DNA from: Nostoc sp. NMS7
Lineage (GTDB): Bacteria; Cyanobacteriota; Cyanobacteriia; Cyanobacteriales; Nostocaceae
Direction: 5' to 3'
Length of the DNA stretch: 51,760 bases
Assembly (NCBI RefSeq): GCF_017115085.1
Contig: NZ_JABXKJ010000060.1
Coordinates: 1 to 51,760, forward strand
How positions within the stretch are numbered: position 1 is the stretch's first letter; every line of letters begins with the position of its first letter. The notes under the pieces were generated by a model, which was not told the origin of the DNA, made no database searches, and worked only from the letters and a program-made list of their open reading frames with translations. This document shows, in pieces, positions 33,268 to 41,613 of the stretch. A program made the translations under genes and the position numbers.

Positions 33268-33410
33268 GGGCGGTTAGAAACCGCGTCTACACAGGCAAAA
33301 CCCACACTTCGACAAGCTCAGTGACCGCCTCCGTGGGTTAAGAACCCTCAATTTTTCCTTAGTCCACGGAGGTGGACTTCGTTTGTGTAGCCGCGAATTC
33401 TATTCGCCCT
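33268..33410. repeat. Dispersed palindromic repeat, copy 2
   Basis: This is a reverse-oriented relative of 29589-29710, from GGGCGGTTAGAAACCGCGTC to CGCGAATTCTATTCGCCCT, with an extra insertion (CTTCGACAAGCTCAGTGACC) in the middle palindrome. It fills most of the spacer between two genes. Immediately after it, 33417-33460 carries a second repeat (CCCCTACAGCCAATTCATTT) also present at about 26030-26075. Confidence 0.75.
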
Positions 33411-33464
33411 GACTCTACGCCCCTACAGCCAATTCATTTGTTGCAAATATTTTTGAAACCGATA

Positions 33465-34778
33465 TTACCCAACTGCTACCAAGATTTTTTCTGGGGCGAA
33501 ATAACTGTTTTGCTCAGTTCGGAGTTGGTCGCAGAGTCTGCCTTCAGGTAATTCTACATCCTCATAAGTGAGGACTTGATCCTTAGAAATATCTCGTTTC
33601 AGGCGACACCCTTCAGCTAAACCAATTGGTAGGAGATTTTGCTGTTGGACGATATCGGAATTCTCACATTGTCCGTAGGTCATATAGTAGCCGATGCCAT
33701 CTAAGGTTTCTCCTGCTTTCAGGTCGATTTTGGCGGTGGTGACAACATCTACTAGCGGACCTGCCAGTGGAGACATAACGGCATCACCGAATAAGACAGC
33801 ACGCGCTACGGACAAGGGAACTTCAAAATGACAGAGGTGATAAGGAGTATAGAAGCTGTAAAGAGGACCTTCGCCTAATTTGTATAAGTTGAGATAGTGC
33901 TGTTGCTTGGGGTCGTCGTGAGTAGCAAATACATATACGCCTGGGCCAGGTTTTGCTCCAACTACATAATCGACAATGCCGCCCAGTTCCTTGAGTTGTT
34001 CAACATTATATAACTGGGTCATTTCATCGACATAACCGTTGAAGTCATATCCCAACATTCCCCGTTTGGCGACTTTCATGCCTGTGGCATTGGCAACGAT
34101 CGCTTGCTCGAAGGAAATTTTGGTTCCGTCGGCAAAGCTAGCCACCATGTGGGGCTTTTGACCCCAACGTTTAGCAAATCCTTCCTGGGTGGTGGGATTG
34201 CGATAGGGGTCTTGGAGTCCTTTAATGTTACCGCACAATAAGGGAGTTAAACCAATGCTTTTCACAAAGCGGTAAAGGTTCATTTGTACCCCTGGCTGAT
34301 CGCCATCACAAGCGCTGAGGATGACGCCTGCTTTGTCGGCATACACTTTCAGGATGGGGCCAATGGTGCCGTCGAGTTCGGCATTCATCATGATCACATG
34401 TTTGCAATGGGCGATCGCTTCCATGACGATCACAGCGCCAAATTCCACTGCACCTGTGACTTCGATTAGTGCGTCAATACCCTCAGCCCGACACAGTAAC
34501 TTAGCGTCTTCTGTGACTGCATATTTACCGTTAGCGATCGCATCTTCTAATTCGCTGACAGTTGCAACAACTTGAATTTCTTCAATTCCGGCTTCCGAAT
34601 AAGCTTGTTTAGCTGCATCAATCTGGCGATTGGAGATAGCAACTAACTCCATTCCTGGCACTGAATTGACAATTTGGTTGGCAATTCCTCGACCCATAAA
34701 ACCAGCACCAATCATTCCCACTTTGATAGGATTTCCTGCTGCTGCACGGGCTTGTAAGGCGCGATCGATAATAATCAT
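33465..34778 (-). CDS. NAD(P)-dependent oxidoreductase with C-terminal SAF domain
   Basis: This 437-aa protein is like homoserine dehydrogenase in its Rossmann half (VGMIGAGFMGRGIANQIV, then LIEVTGAVEFGAVIV and HVIMMNAELDGTIGPIL) but lacks the homoserine-specific region and ends in a SAF-type domain (GCRLKRDISKDQVLTYEDVE). This architecture is found in oxidoreductases near sugar and polysaccharide genes. As I recall, Anabaena has a similar dehydrogenase in its HEP island. It probably makes or oxidises a sugar precursor; the substrate is not known. Its own spacers on both sides carry dispersed repeats. Confidence 0.85.
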   Translation of the reverse strand: MIIIDRALQARAAAGNPIKVGMIGAGFMGRGIANQIVNSVPGMELVAISNRQIDAAKQAYSEAGIEEIQVVATVSELEDAIANGKYAVTEDAKLLCRAEGIDALIEVTGAVEFGAVIVMEAIAHCKHVIMMNAELDGTIGPILKVYADKAGVILSACDGDQPGVQMNLYRFVKSIGLTPLLCGNIKGLQDPYRNPTTQEGFAKRWGQKPHMVASFADGTKISFEQAIVANATGMKVAKRGMLGYDFNGYVDEMTQLYNVEQLKELGGIVDYVVGAKPGPGVYVFATHDDPKQQHYLNLYKLGEGPLYSFYTPYHLCHFEVPLSVARAVLFGDAVMSPLAGPLVDVVTTAKIDLKAGETLDGIGYYMTYGQCENSDIVQQQNLLPIGLAEGCRLKRDISKDQVLTYEDVELPEGRLCDQLRTEQNSYFAPEKILVAVG

Positions 34779-34889
34779 GAACTAAACTCCTTTTTGGAAC
34801 TGTTTGTTGTGTTACAAATTCTCGATAATTTTGTACTTAATAATTTGTTACACCTAAATATTAAGTACATTTTCACGGGAATTGCTGGC

Positions 34890-35018
34890 TCGTCTACATG
34901 AGACTTAACCCACCTTTACTTGCGGAATGCTACGCGAACGTAGGTTAAGAACCCTTGATTTTGTATTAGTCCGCGCAGGCGGACTTGGTTTGTATAGCCG
35001 CGATTTCTAATCGCCTGG
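34890..35018. repeat. Dispersed palindromic repeat, copy 3
   Basis: This is a diverged relative of copies 1 and 2: GGTTAAGAACCCTTGATTTT and TTAGTCCGCGCAGGCGGACT are shared, then GCCGCGATTTCTAATCGCCT. The left half contains 'TGCTACGCGAACG', the dispersed word also found near 16775. It lies just upstream of the SAF-domain dehydrogenase gene start (minus strand) and ends two bases before the stop of the next gene. Confidence 0.65.
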
Positions 35019-35019
35019 G

Positions 35020-36258
35020 CTAAGTACTAACTAGCTGTTTGCTAGATGCTATCGAACCAGTCTGTTTTTTCTGACTATGATTTTCGATAATTTGCTCCAC
35101 AGCATTTCTATAGGCTTGGGCAAATTTTTCTTTGGTATGATTTGCTCTTGCATATTCCCAAGCCTGACGAGACATCAGCTTTAGGTTTTCAACAGGCAAA
35201 TTGGAAATACTTCTAACTTTCGCCTTAATTTCTTCAAGGGAAAGATTATCGAAAATCACACCAAAATCATGAACATCCACACCAGATTCGTAGCTTAAAA
35301 TCGGAATTAATCCAGCTTGTAAGCTAGTTATTACTGCTCCTGCTTGTCCCTCAGAAACAGAAGGATAAACAAGTCCCAAACAATTATTTGTAACCTTTAA
35401 AAAGTCAGGACTGCTAACATCAATCCAACCATAGGTGTGAATGTTAGGTGTTTCATACAGTTCTTTATAGAAAGCTTGCTCAAACTCTTTGTCATTACTT
35501 ACCGGGCCACAAACTGTTAAATTGTATTCCGGCATTTGGGCAAAGGCATCTAAAACTAAGTCTAACCCTTTGAGAACTAAAGCACTACCACCAAACCACA
35601 GAAAATTCTTTCTTACCGCTTCAAAGTCTTTCTCGTCGGGAGAGGGATAAACGAGTGACGAAGAAATGGGAATACGATACATTGGTTTGTTCGCATATTT
35701 GAATGTATCAACTGTGAAATTGTTGCCCAATACAGTAGCGTAATCGGCATATTCAATTCCCAAGTTGGGCGTTTCAAATCGCTGTGGACGTAGGGTAATT
35801 CCTTTGCGCTGTTGGAGTTCTAGAAGTCTATTGCATTCAGCTGCATTGCGAAATATCATATTAGCAATGTCAACGTGGAAAATCTTGATGCAATCTTTAT
35901 TCAGCTTTGGTGCAAGCGCTTCTAAACGATGACGGATATCAATGAAAAATGCGTAGTCTTTTTGAGGAACGAATTTATCATTGTGGAACTGGATAACATC
36001 AACGTTATAGCCCAGGTCTAAAAAAGTTTGGGCAATTAGTAGACATTCCCAGTTCCAACTCTGGTCATTGGGGATAGGCTGACCTGGTTTTATGAGAAAT
36101 GGTTCAATCCGATAAGAAAGAAGTACATTACCTTTAGAAGGCTGTTTAGGCTTTAGGGAAACAACCTGTAAGGTCTTAGCGTAATTGATGCGAGCTTGGA
36201 CTTTTTTGGAGACAAAAGAGATAGTATTACCGACACGAGATAGAATACTATTTAGCAT
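35020..36258 (-). CDS. Glycosyltransferase (GT4-like)
   Basis: This 412-aa GT-B protein has an unusual N-domain: after 40 residues of basic N-terminal sequence comes GNVLLSYRIEPFLIKPGQPI and then a FFIDIRHRLEALAPKL segment. The C-domain is standard: NFLWFGGSALVLKGLDLVLD with the donor-site Lys, YNLTVCGPVS, IHTYGWIDVSSPDFLKV, and the region LGLVYPSVSEGQAGAVITSL in place of E-x7-E. It is soluble, with no membrane segment. It follows the RmlC-like gene in the HEP run (107 bases). I would call it a polysaccharide glycosyltransferase with unknown donor. Confidence 0.82.
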   Translation of the reverse strand: MLNSILSRVGNTISFVSKKVQARINYAKTLQVVSLKPKQPSKGNVLLSYRIEPFLIKPGQPIPNDQSWNWECLLIAQTFLDLGYNVDVIQFHNDKFVPQKDYAFFIDIRHRLEALAPKLNKDCIKIFHVDIANMIFRNAAECNRLLELQQRKGITLRPQRFETPNLGIEYADYATVLGNNFTVDTFKYANKPMYRIPISSSLVYPSPDEKDFEAVRKNFLWFGGSALVLKGLDLVLDAFAQMPEYNLTVCGPVSNDKEFEQAFYKELYETPNIHTYGWIDVSSPDFLKVTNNCLGLVYPSVSEGQAGAVITSLQAGLIPILSYESGVDVHDFGVIFDNLSLEEIKAKVRSISNLPVENLKLMSRQAWEYARANHTKEKFAQAYRNAVEQIIENHSQKKQTGSIASSKQLVST

Positions 36259-36299
36259 TTATTTCTACCTAAATTAATTATTTTACCCTCGTATAGAGG

Positions 36300-36352
36300 A
36301 GCCAGTGTGTTGCGCGGATTAAGAGCGTTGTAGCAACTGGCGTCGCGCAGAG
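36300..36352. repeat. REP-like repeat (reverse copy)
   Basis: GCCAGTGTGTTGCGCGG and GTTGTAGCAACTGGCG bracket this copy; it is the reverse-oriented relative of 23511-23564. It lies between the RmlC-like gene and the GT4-like gene. Confidence 0.55.
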
Positions 36353-36365
36353 AAACAGCCTATAG

Positions 36366-36923
36366 TTATCTAGAAGCTGTACCGCCAACAGTCATCATTC
36401 TCAACAAAGGCCAATTTAAATCTTTCTCAGATATTTCAGTCACATCTAGAGGCCAATCAATATTAAAGAATGAATCGTCATAGCGTAAACCTCTTTCATA
36501 CCCCGGCGTATAAAATTCACCCACTTGATATACGACTTCAGTTTCATCTGTGAGTGCTTGATAGCCGTGAGCAAACATTTCTGGAACATACAAGGCGCGG
36601 TGGTTTTCTGGAGTTAGTTCTACACCGATGTGTGATAAAAAGCTGGGAGATTCAGGACGCATATCAATAATTACGTCATAAATTGCGCCTTTAGTACAGC
36701 GAATTAATTTCGTTTCTCCTGCTGGCAGAATTTGATAGTGCATTCCCCGGATAGTGCCTTTTTTGTAGTTAAAAGACAGGTTACATTGAGCAACTATTGG
36801 CTTTAAGCCGTGTGCTTCAAATTCTTGAGCGCAGAAAGACCGAGCAAAAAAACCACGGTGGTCTGGTTTTTCTTCTAAGTCAATAATAAATGCGTCTTTG
36901 AGTGCGGTTTCGGTGAAAATCAT
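36366..36923 (-). CDS. RmlC-like dTDP-4-dehydrorhamnose 3,5-epimerase family
   Basis: This 185-aa cupin matches RmlC in length and motifs: LEEKPDHRGFFARSFCAQEF, QCNLSFNYKKGTIRGMHYQI with the active-site His, KLIRCTKGAIYDVIIDMRP, LYVPEMFAHGYQAL and the Tyr in VVYQVGEFYTPGYERGLRY. It epimerises C3/C5 of a 4-keto-6-deoxy nucleotide sugar. No RmlA, RmlB or RmlD is in the window; the only nucleotidyltransferase here is a CDP-glucose type, so the substrate could be a CDP-sugar rather than a dTDP-sugar. It is transcribed with the PhyH-like gene upstream and the glycosyltransferase gene downstream. Confidence 0.85.
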   Translation of the reverse strand: MIFTETALKDAFIIDLEEKPDHRGFFARSFCAQEFEAHGLKPIVAQCNLSFNYKKGTIRGMHYQILPAGETKLIRCTKGAIYDVIIDMRPESPSFLSHIGVELTPENHRALYVPEMFAHGYQALTDETEVVYQVGEFYTPGYERGLRYDDSFFNIDWPLDVTEISEKDLNWPLLRMMTVGGTASR

Positions 36924-37032
36924 ATATTTCTTTGAGATGAATGTTGATTACAGAAAATACTTCTTAACTGCTTAGTGTTTGCACCACAAAATAACAGTAA
37001 TTAACGTGGATTTAATCACCTACAACTTTGTT

Positions 37033-37058
37033 GGGTGCGTTACCTTCCTAACGCACCC
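37033..37058. repeat. 10-bp hairpin (GGGTGCGTTA) between HEP genes
   Basis: GGGTGCGTTA (37033-37042) and TAACGCACCC (37049-37058) are perfect inverted repeats with a 6-base loop. The motif is a widely repeated cyanobacterial sequence. It follows the stop of the PhyH-like gene, but no T-run is present on the minus strand, so it is not a clear terminator. Confidence 0.55.
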
Positions 37059-37070
37059 TACGAAAGGGTA

Positions 37071-37922
37071 TTAAGTCGAAACTTTAACTGCATCTGATGT
37101 AGAACGTAACTCTGCTCTGGGATAAGTATCATCCCAATATTGGGTGCAGAGGTCTGGTCGTTCGGGAGGGTTGGCGGTGTAACAAAAGAATAGCGCTGAC
37201 CGTTCTTCTGTGCGGACTCTGCCGTGATGCAAAGCATTTTTTGTATCTACAAGAACCACTGTACCTGCTGGGCCTGGGCAGGATTTCCAAGCTGATTTGG
37301 GGATGACTGGTTTTACTTCTTCATCATCGATACCCATATAGCCTGACTTCCAAAGTTTGTAATAAAGTCGAAAATAATTCCAACTAAATAAGGAAGTTAA
37401 AGAGCGCGGAATATATTCAAAAGGCCCAGTTTTTTGTTCTACATCATTCAAGTAAATAAAGATTTTGATAATGCGACGGTCTTCTGCATCGCTATGCCAT
37501 AGCAATGTCCCAAACTGATGTTTGCTAGGAAAATCTTTGCGTAAATGTACACCATGAAAAGCAACAGGAAGACCAATATAATTTTCGATGATGTTGAGCA
37601 GTCTTTTCTCTATCCCCCAAGCATAAAATTCTGGTAAACCTGTAACTGTAGAAATTTGGGGTAACTTTTCATCTAGATGGTCGTTGTTGGAATTTTCCAT
37701 CTGAGACAATTGATGGTAAGCAGCTTTGAGCAGTTCTGAGCTAGAGTTTAACCCTAAATCTGCCAGTGTTGTGACGCAAACGCCATCTTTTTTGAGTGCA
37801 TTAACGATGTTGCGATCGCGTCCTTCCAAAGCTGGCAGATTTCTGCTATGCTGCCAACGGGCTACATAATATTTAAAGTCAGAAGACAGTGTAGATATTT
37901 TGTGTTTAATTGCGTTAAACAT
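37071..37922 (-). CDS. PhyH-like Fe(II)/2-oxoglutarate dioxygenase
   Basis: This 283-aa protein resembles the phytanoyl-CoA dioxygenase family. The Fe ligands are in TLLWHSDAEDRRIIKIFIYL (His..Asp) and NALHHGRVRTEERSALFFCY (distal His and the 2-oxoglutarate Arg), and GPFEYIPRS is the typical strand between. The first 60 residues are basic and helical. In a polysaccharide cluster such enzymes hydroxylate or oxidise a sugar or its substituent. It is in the HEP run between two tandem GT2 genes and the RmlC-like gene, 50 bases after the nearer GT2 gene, so it is likely co-transcribed. The actual substrate is unknown. Confidence 0.82.
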   Translation of the reverse strand: MFNAIKHKISTLSSDFKYYVARWQHSRNLPALEGRDRNIVNALKKDGVCVTTLADLGLNSSSELLKAAYHQLSQMENSNNDHLDEKLPQISTVTGLPEFYAWGIEKRLLNIIENYIGLPVAFHGVHLRKDFPSKHQFGTLLWHSDAEDRRIIKIFIYLNDVEQKTGPFEYIPRSLTSLFSWNYFRLYYKLWKSGYMGIDDEEVKPVIPKSAWKSCPGPAGTVVLVDTKNALHHGRVRTEERSALFFCYTANPPERPDLCTQYWDDTYPRAELRSTSDAVKVST

Positions 37923-37972
37923 GGTGTGAATACCTTCTAATTTTGATGTATATTTATCAGCAATTTAGTAGC

Positions 37973-38980
37973 TCATGACTTATAATTCCGCACTTCTTGA
38001 GTAGATATTTCAATTGATTCTGCTAATCTGAACTCTTTAGAAACCATCACGTCAAAAGCACACAAACTGACTAAAGCCAAAAATGGAACTACTGTTTTGA
38101 TGGCGGACATAGGCCATCTTCTTAAAGCACCTAAGAAAACTTTCAAATTGACTTCTTTACCGTTCTGCAAAAGCATCCGCCTGCAAAACTGCTTAGAATA
38201 TCCATTCTCTTCCAGTTTCAAAATCACTTCGGGTATGTGTTTGTATTGCATTAATAGTGCAGATTTTGGTTCTTTTTGCCAATAACTCACACCAACAACA
38301 CATTCCAAATAAGTTTCCTTAGTAACAATTACACTGCCATTAGCAGCACAATATCCGGCCAAATATGCTAAAGATATCCAGTTATTCTCAGCATCTTGCC
38401 AATTTTGGAGAGCGCGTTTTACTAGGTCAGTGCGGTAGATTGTAGCAGTCAGAAAAATAACTGCGCCGACACTTTTTGAGAAACAATGCTCAAATATAGC
38501 TTTACCATCACCATCACCATCTTCGGTATCAATATCAAACCAGCGATTACCAACAATTGTTGGTGGATGAACTGGTTCGCCAGTAATTTGGTTACGACCA
38601 GAAAAGTTGAGGAACAATAATGATAAATTTTCATGTTCCTTGAGTTTACTAATCACATAAGCAATCGCTCTATCTTGAATTGGGTCATCATCACCAATTG
38701 TCCAAACATATTTTGTTGTAGTAGATTTTAGGCAATACATAATATTTTTTACCACGCCTAAATTCTTTAAATTTTTATTTGATTTAAATGTGATGCTGCT
38801 AAGTATTATTTGCCATTTTTGGATCACCTCCTGAGTGTTATCTGTTGAACAATTATCAGAAACCAAAATTTCACAGTCATCTTCAAAACCTTTGATAGCT
38901 TGAGCCAGCCATGCTAACTGTTTATCAAGTAACTCAGCACGATTATAAGTCGGTATAGCAATGGTCAGTAATTTAGACAT
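37973..38980 (-). CDS. Family 2 glycosyltransferase (tandem copy B)
   Basis: This GT-A glycosyltransferase of 335 aa starts LLTIAIPTYNRAELLDKQLA, has CEILVSDNCSTDNTQEVI, and the metal-binding motif YVWTIGDDDPIQDRAI (about residue 98). The C-terminal 60 residues include MSAIKTVVPFLALVSLCAF, a possible membrane-contact helix. It is a close paralogue of the gene at 39070-40023: motif after motif is shared, including SDNCSTDNTQE and TIGDDDPIQ. The two are separated by 89 bases, so a tandem duplication is evident. It belongs to the HEP run; the sugars added by each copy are unknown. Confidence 0.88.
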   Translation of the reverse strand: MSKLLTIAIPTYNRAELLDKQLAWLAQAIKGFEDDCEILVSDNCSTDNTQEVIQKWQIILSSITFKSNKNLKNLGVVKNIMYCLKSTTTKYVWTIGDDDPIQDRAIAYVISKLKEHENLSLLFLNFSGRNQITGEPVHPPTIVGNRWFDIDTEDGDGDGKAIFEHCFSKSVGAVIFLTATIYRTDLVKRALQNWQDAENNWISLAYLAGYCAANGSVIVTKETYLECVVGVSYWQKEPKSALLMQYKHIPEVILKLEENGYSKQFCRRMLLQNGKEVNLKVFLGALRRWPMSAIKTVVPFLALVSLCAFDVMVSKEFRLAESIEISTQEVRNYKS

Positions 38981-39069
38981 GGCAATAAATAGTAGTTAAT
39001 AAAATTGGTGCATAAGTGGTTATTGCCAAGAAGTAGTGTTAACAGTAATTTGGCAATTAACATACTAAA

Positions 39070-40023
39070 TTACAGGCTAGTCTCTAGCTGTTTGGGTGGA
39101 AAAAGAATTGCCCAAGCTGATATGCTTAACAAACGTAGGTAAGGAATAAATATCTTGATTGTCAACAGAGGCCAGCGTTTTAAAGCACCTAATAATATTT
39201 TCAAGTCAGTTTTTTGTTGGAAATTCTGCCAAATCATTTCCTGACAAAATTTATGAGGATATCCTACCTTTAGTAGTTTTATATAAACTTCAGGTATGTA
39301 CCCATATCGCATTCTAAAATTCCATGTTGGGTCAAGGTCTAAAAGACTAGCGCCCATAGTACATTCTAAATAAGTGTCCTTAGTGATAATGACACTTCCA
39401 TGAGCAGCGCAAAACGCAGTCCAATATGCTTGAGATGCCCAATTACTAGTAGCAGATGGCCACTTTTGTAAAGCTTGTTGTACTATATTTGTACGATAAA
39501 TTGCTGCTGATATAAAAAGTACACCACCAAAATTTTCGTTGAGATAACCTTGGAATACAGCTTTACCATCAACTCTTAGCTCATCGTTATCACTATTTAA
39601 CCAGCGTTCTACAACAAGTTGACCTGTTCGTTTTTGGCGACCGGAGAAGTTTAAAAACATTAGCGCTAAATCTGAATGTTTTTTTAGTGTTGTTAACACA
39701 TAATCTAGAGTTCTCTCCTGAATTGGATCATCATCACCAATTGTCCAAATATATTTACTGGTTGGAGCTCTCAAACAACAAGCAATATTAGCCATGACGC
39801 CGATATTTTCGCTATTTCTGTTTGACGAAAATCTGACATTACTAAGAATTATCTGCCACTTTTTAATTATCTCTTGGGTATTATCTGTAGAGCAATTATC
39901 AGAAACAAAGATTTCACAGTCAGATTCAAACCCTTTAATAGATTTAGCTAGCCAAGTCAGTTGTTTATCTAAAAGCTGGGCACGATTGAATGTTGGAATG
40001 GCGATGGTCAGCAATTTATTCAT
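39070..40023 (-). CDS. Family 2 glycosyltransferase (tandem copy A)
   Basis: This GT-A glycosyltransferase of 317 aa is the upstream member of a tandem pair with 37973-38980. Motifs are LLTIAIPTFNRAQLLDKQLT, CEIFVSDNCSTDNTQEII and YIWTIGDDDPIQERTL. The middle and C-terminus diverge more (HGSVIITKDTYLECTMG against GSVIVTKETYLECVVG), as expected if the copies transfer different sugars or act on different acceptors. The C-terminus again has a hydrophobic helix (YLRLLSISAWAILF). It is transcribed downstream of the sugar C-methyltransferase gene (193 bases away). Confidence 0.88.
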   Translation of the reverse strand: MNKLLTIAIPTFNRAQLLDKQLTWLAKSIKGFESDCEIFVSDNCSTDNTQEIIKKWQIILSNVRFSSNRNSENIGVMANIACCLRAPTSKYIWTIGDDDPIQERTLDYVLTTLKKHSDLALMFLNFSGRQKRTGQLVVERWLNSDNDELRVDGKAVFQGYLNENFGGVLFISAAIYRTNIVQQALQKWPSATSNWASQAYWTAFCAAHGSVIITKDTYLECTMGASLLDLDPTWNFRMRYGYIPEVYIKLLKVGYPHKFCQEMIWQNFQQKTDLKILLGALKRWPLLTIKIFIPYLRLLSISAWAILFPPKQLETSL

Positions 40024-40216
40024 ATTAAGCTCAAATCTGTAGTTAAGTAGGTACTAACAGCAGCTTATTAATTACTAAGCTGCTTTCCAGTTTGATTTCT
40101 TGCGGTCTGCTGGCAAAAAATTTAGAGGAGATACGCCTTTTAATTACTCTTGTTACTAATTCTTTATTCTCAAAACAATTAGTAACAAGAAGCATTTTCT
40201 GGCTTATACTTAGTAA

Positions 40217-41494
40217 TTACGATGCTAGTAAAAGCCTATCCGGAATAGGAGATGGATAAATTTTTACTTCAGGAATTGGCACTACAAACTGTCCACCCCA
40301 CTCGCTAATAAATGCCATTTGTTCCATAATTTCTTCCTTGAGATTCCAAGGTAAAATTAGGACATAATCGGGTTTTGTTTCGCGGATTTTGTCTGGTTCA
40401 AAGATGGGAATATGAGTTCCAGGTAAAAATAAGCCTTGCTTGTAGGGACTGCAATCTACTGTGTAATCAATAAAATCTTTCCCAATCCCACAGTAATTGA
40501 GCAATGTGTTGCCTTTGGCTGGTGCGCCATAACCAGCGATTGATTTACCTTCGGCTTTAGCCGTCAATAGAAAATTTAATAGCTTGTGCTTTGTTTGTTT
40601 GACTTTCTCGGCAAATGTAATGTAAGTCTCTATCTGATGCAGTCCAGCAGCGATTTCTTTTGCTTTTAGATGGCTAACTCGGTCGCTAATGCTAGGATTA
40701 TCAGCGTGATCATGTTTGGCATAAATTCTTAGAGAACCGCCATGAGTTGATAATTCTTCTACATCAAAAAGTTGTAATTTGTGCGCTGCAAAAATTTTTT
40801 CGATAGTCAGGAATGAGAAGTAAGAAAAATGCTCATGATAAATCGTATCAAACTGATTTTCTTGGATGAGTTGTAAAATGTGAGGAAACTCCATCGTCAA
40901 AATGCCATTGGGTTTGAGGATGAGTTTCATCCCAGCGATGAAATCGTTTAAATCCGGTACATGAGCTAAAACATTATTGCCTATCAAAAGATCAGCTAAT
41001 TTTCCTTGCATCACTAGTTCTTTAGCAATTTCAACTCCAAAAAACTTGTTGATACTAGGAATGCCTCTACCTTGGGCAACCTTGGCGATATTTGCTGCTG
41101 GTTCTATTCCTAAAACTGGGATTCCCTTTTCTAAAAAATATTGCAGTAAGTAGCCGTCGTTGCTGGCAATTTCAATAACTTGATTATGATGATTAAAGCC
41201 AAACCTTTCTACCATCATATCAGTGTAAGCTTTAGCATGTTTTAGCCAACTTACGGAGTAGGAAGAAAAATAAGCATAATCGCTAAAAATGCGATCTGGA
41301 GTTTCAAACTGTTCTAATTGAACTAAGAGAGTCTCTTCAGAAACATAAGCATGAAGAGGATAAAATTTTTCGGCATTATTTAGCTGTTCTGCTCTCAGAT
41401 AAGCATTGGCTAAAGGTGACATTCCTAGCTCAATAAAGGTTTGGTGCAGAGGTTGACCACTGAAACGACATTTTGCGATCGCCATAATTTTCAA
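40217..41494 (-). CDS. Sugar C-methyltransferase-like SAM enzyme
   Basis: This 425-aa protein matches the three-domain C-methyltransferases of deoxysugar pathways (NovU/TcaB9 type): an N-terminal domain (CRFSGQPLHQTFIELGMSPL), a SAM-binding domain (VIEIASNDGYLLQYFLEKGI then VLGIEP) with the NEYFSYFSFLTI-like segment HEHFSYFSFLTIEKIF, and a C-terminal domain with SIAGYGAPAKGNTLLNYCGI. In relatives the N-terminal domain binds zinc through several cysteines; here only Cys9 remains and the usual CxxC position reads SEET, so the zinc site seems lost. It would add a methyl branch to a 4-keto sugar. It sits between an SDR and two GT2 genes. Confidence 0.85.
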   Translation of the reverse strand: MKIMAIAKCRFSGQPLHQTFIELGMSPLANAYLRAEQLNNAEKFYPLHAYVSEETLLVQLEQFETPDRIFSDYAYFSSYSVSWLKHAKAYTDMMVERFGFNHHNQVIEIASNDGYLLQYFLEKGIPVLGIEPAANIAKVAQGRGIPSINKFFGVEIAKELVMQGKLADLLIGNNVLAHVPDLNDFIAGMKLILKPNGILTMEFPHILQLIQENQFDTIYHEHFSYFSFLTIEKIFAAHKLQLFDVEELSTHGGSLRIYAKHDHADNPSISDRVSHLKAKEIAAGLHQIETYITFAEKVKQTKHKLLNFLLTAKAEGKSIAGYGAPAKGNTLLNYCGIGKDFIDYTVDCSPYKQGLFLPGTHIPIFEPDKIRETKPDYVLILPWNLKEEIMEQMAFISEWGGQFVVPIPEVKIYPSPIPDRLLLAS

Positions 41495-41613
41495 CTCACT
41501 GATTACAAATAATTTGATGGATGAAATAATTCCGAATAAATATTATTTACTTCGGAATTATTAATGTTGTTAGTGTGTAAATAATGATGTATTTACACAC
41601 TAATAGCTAATAT

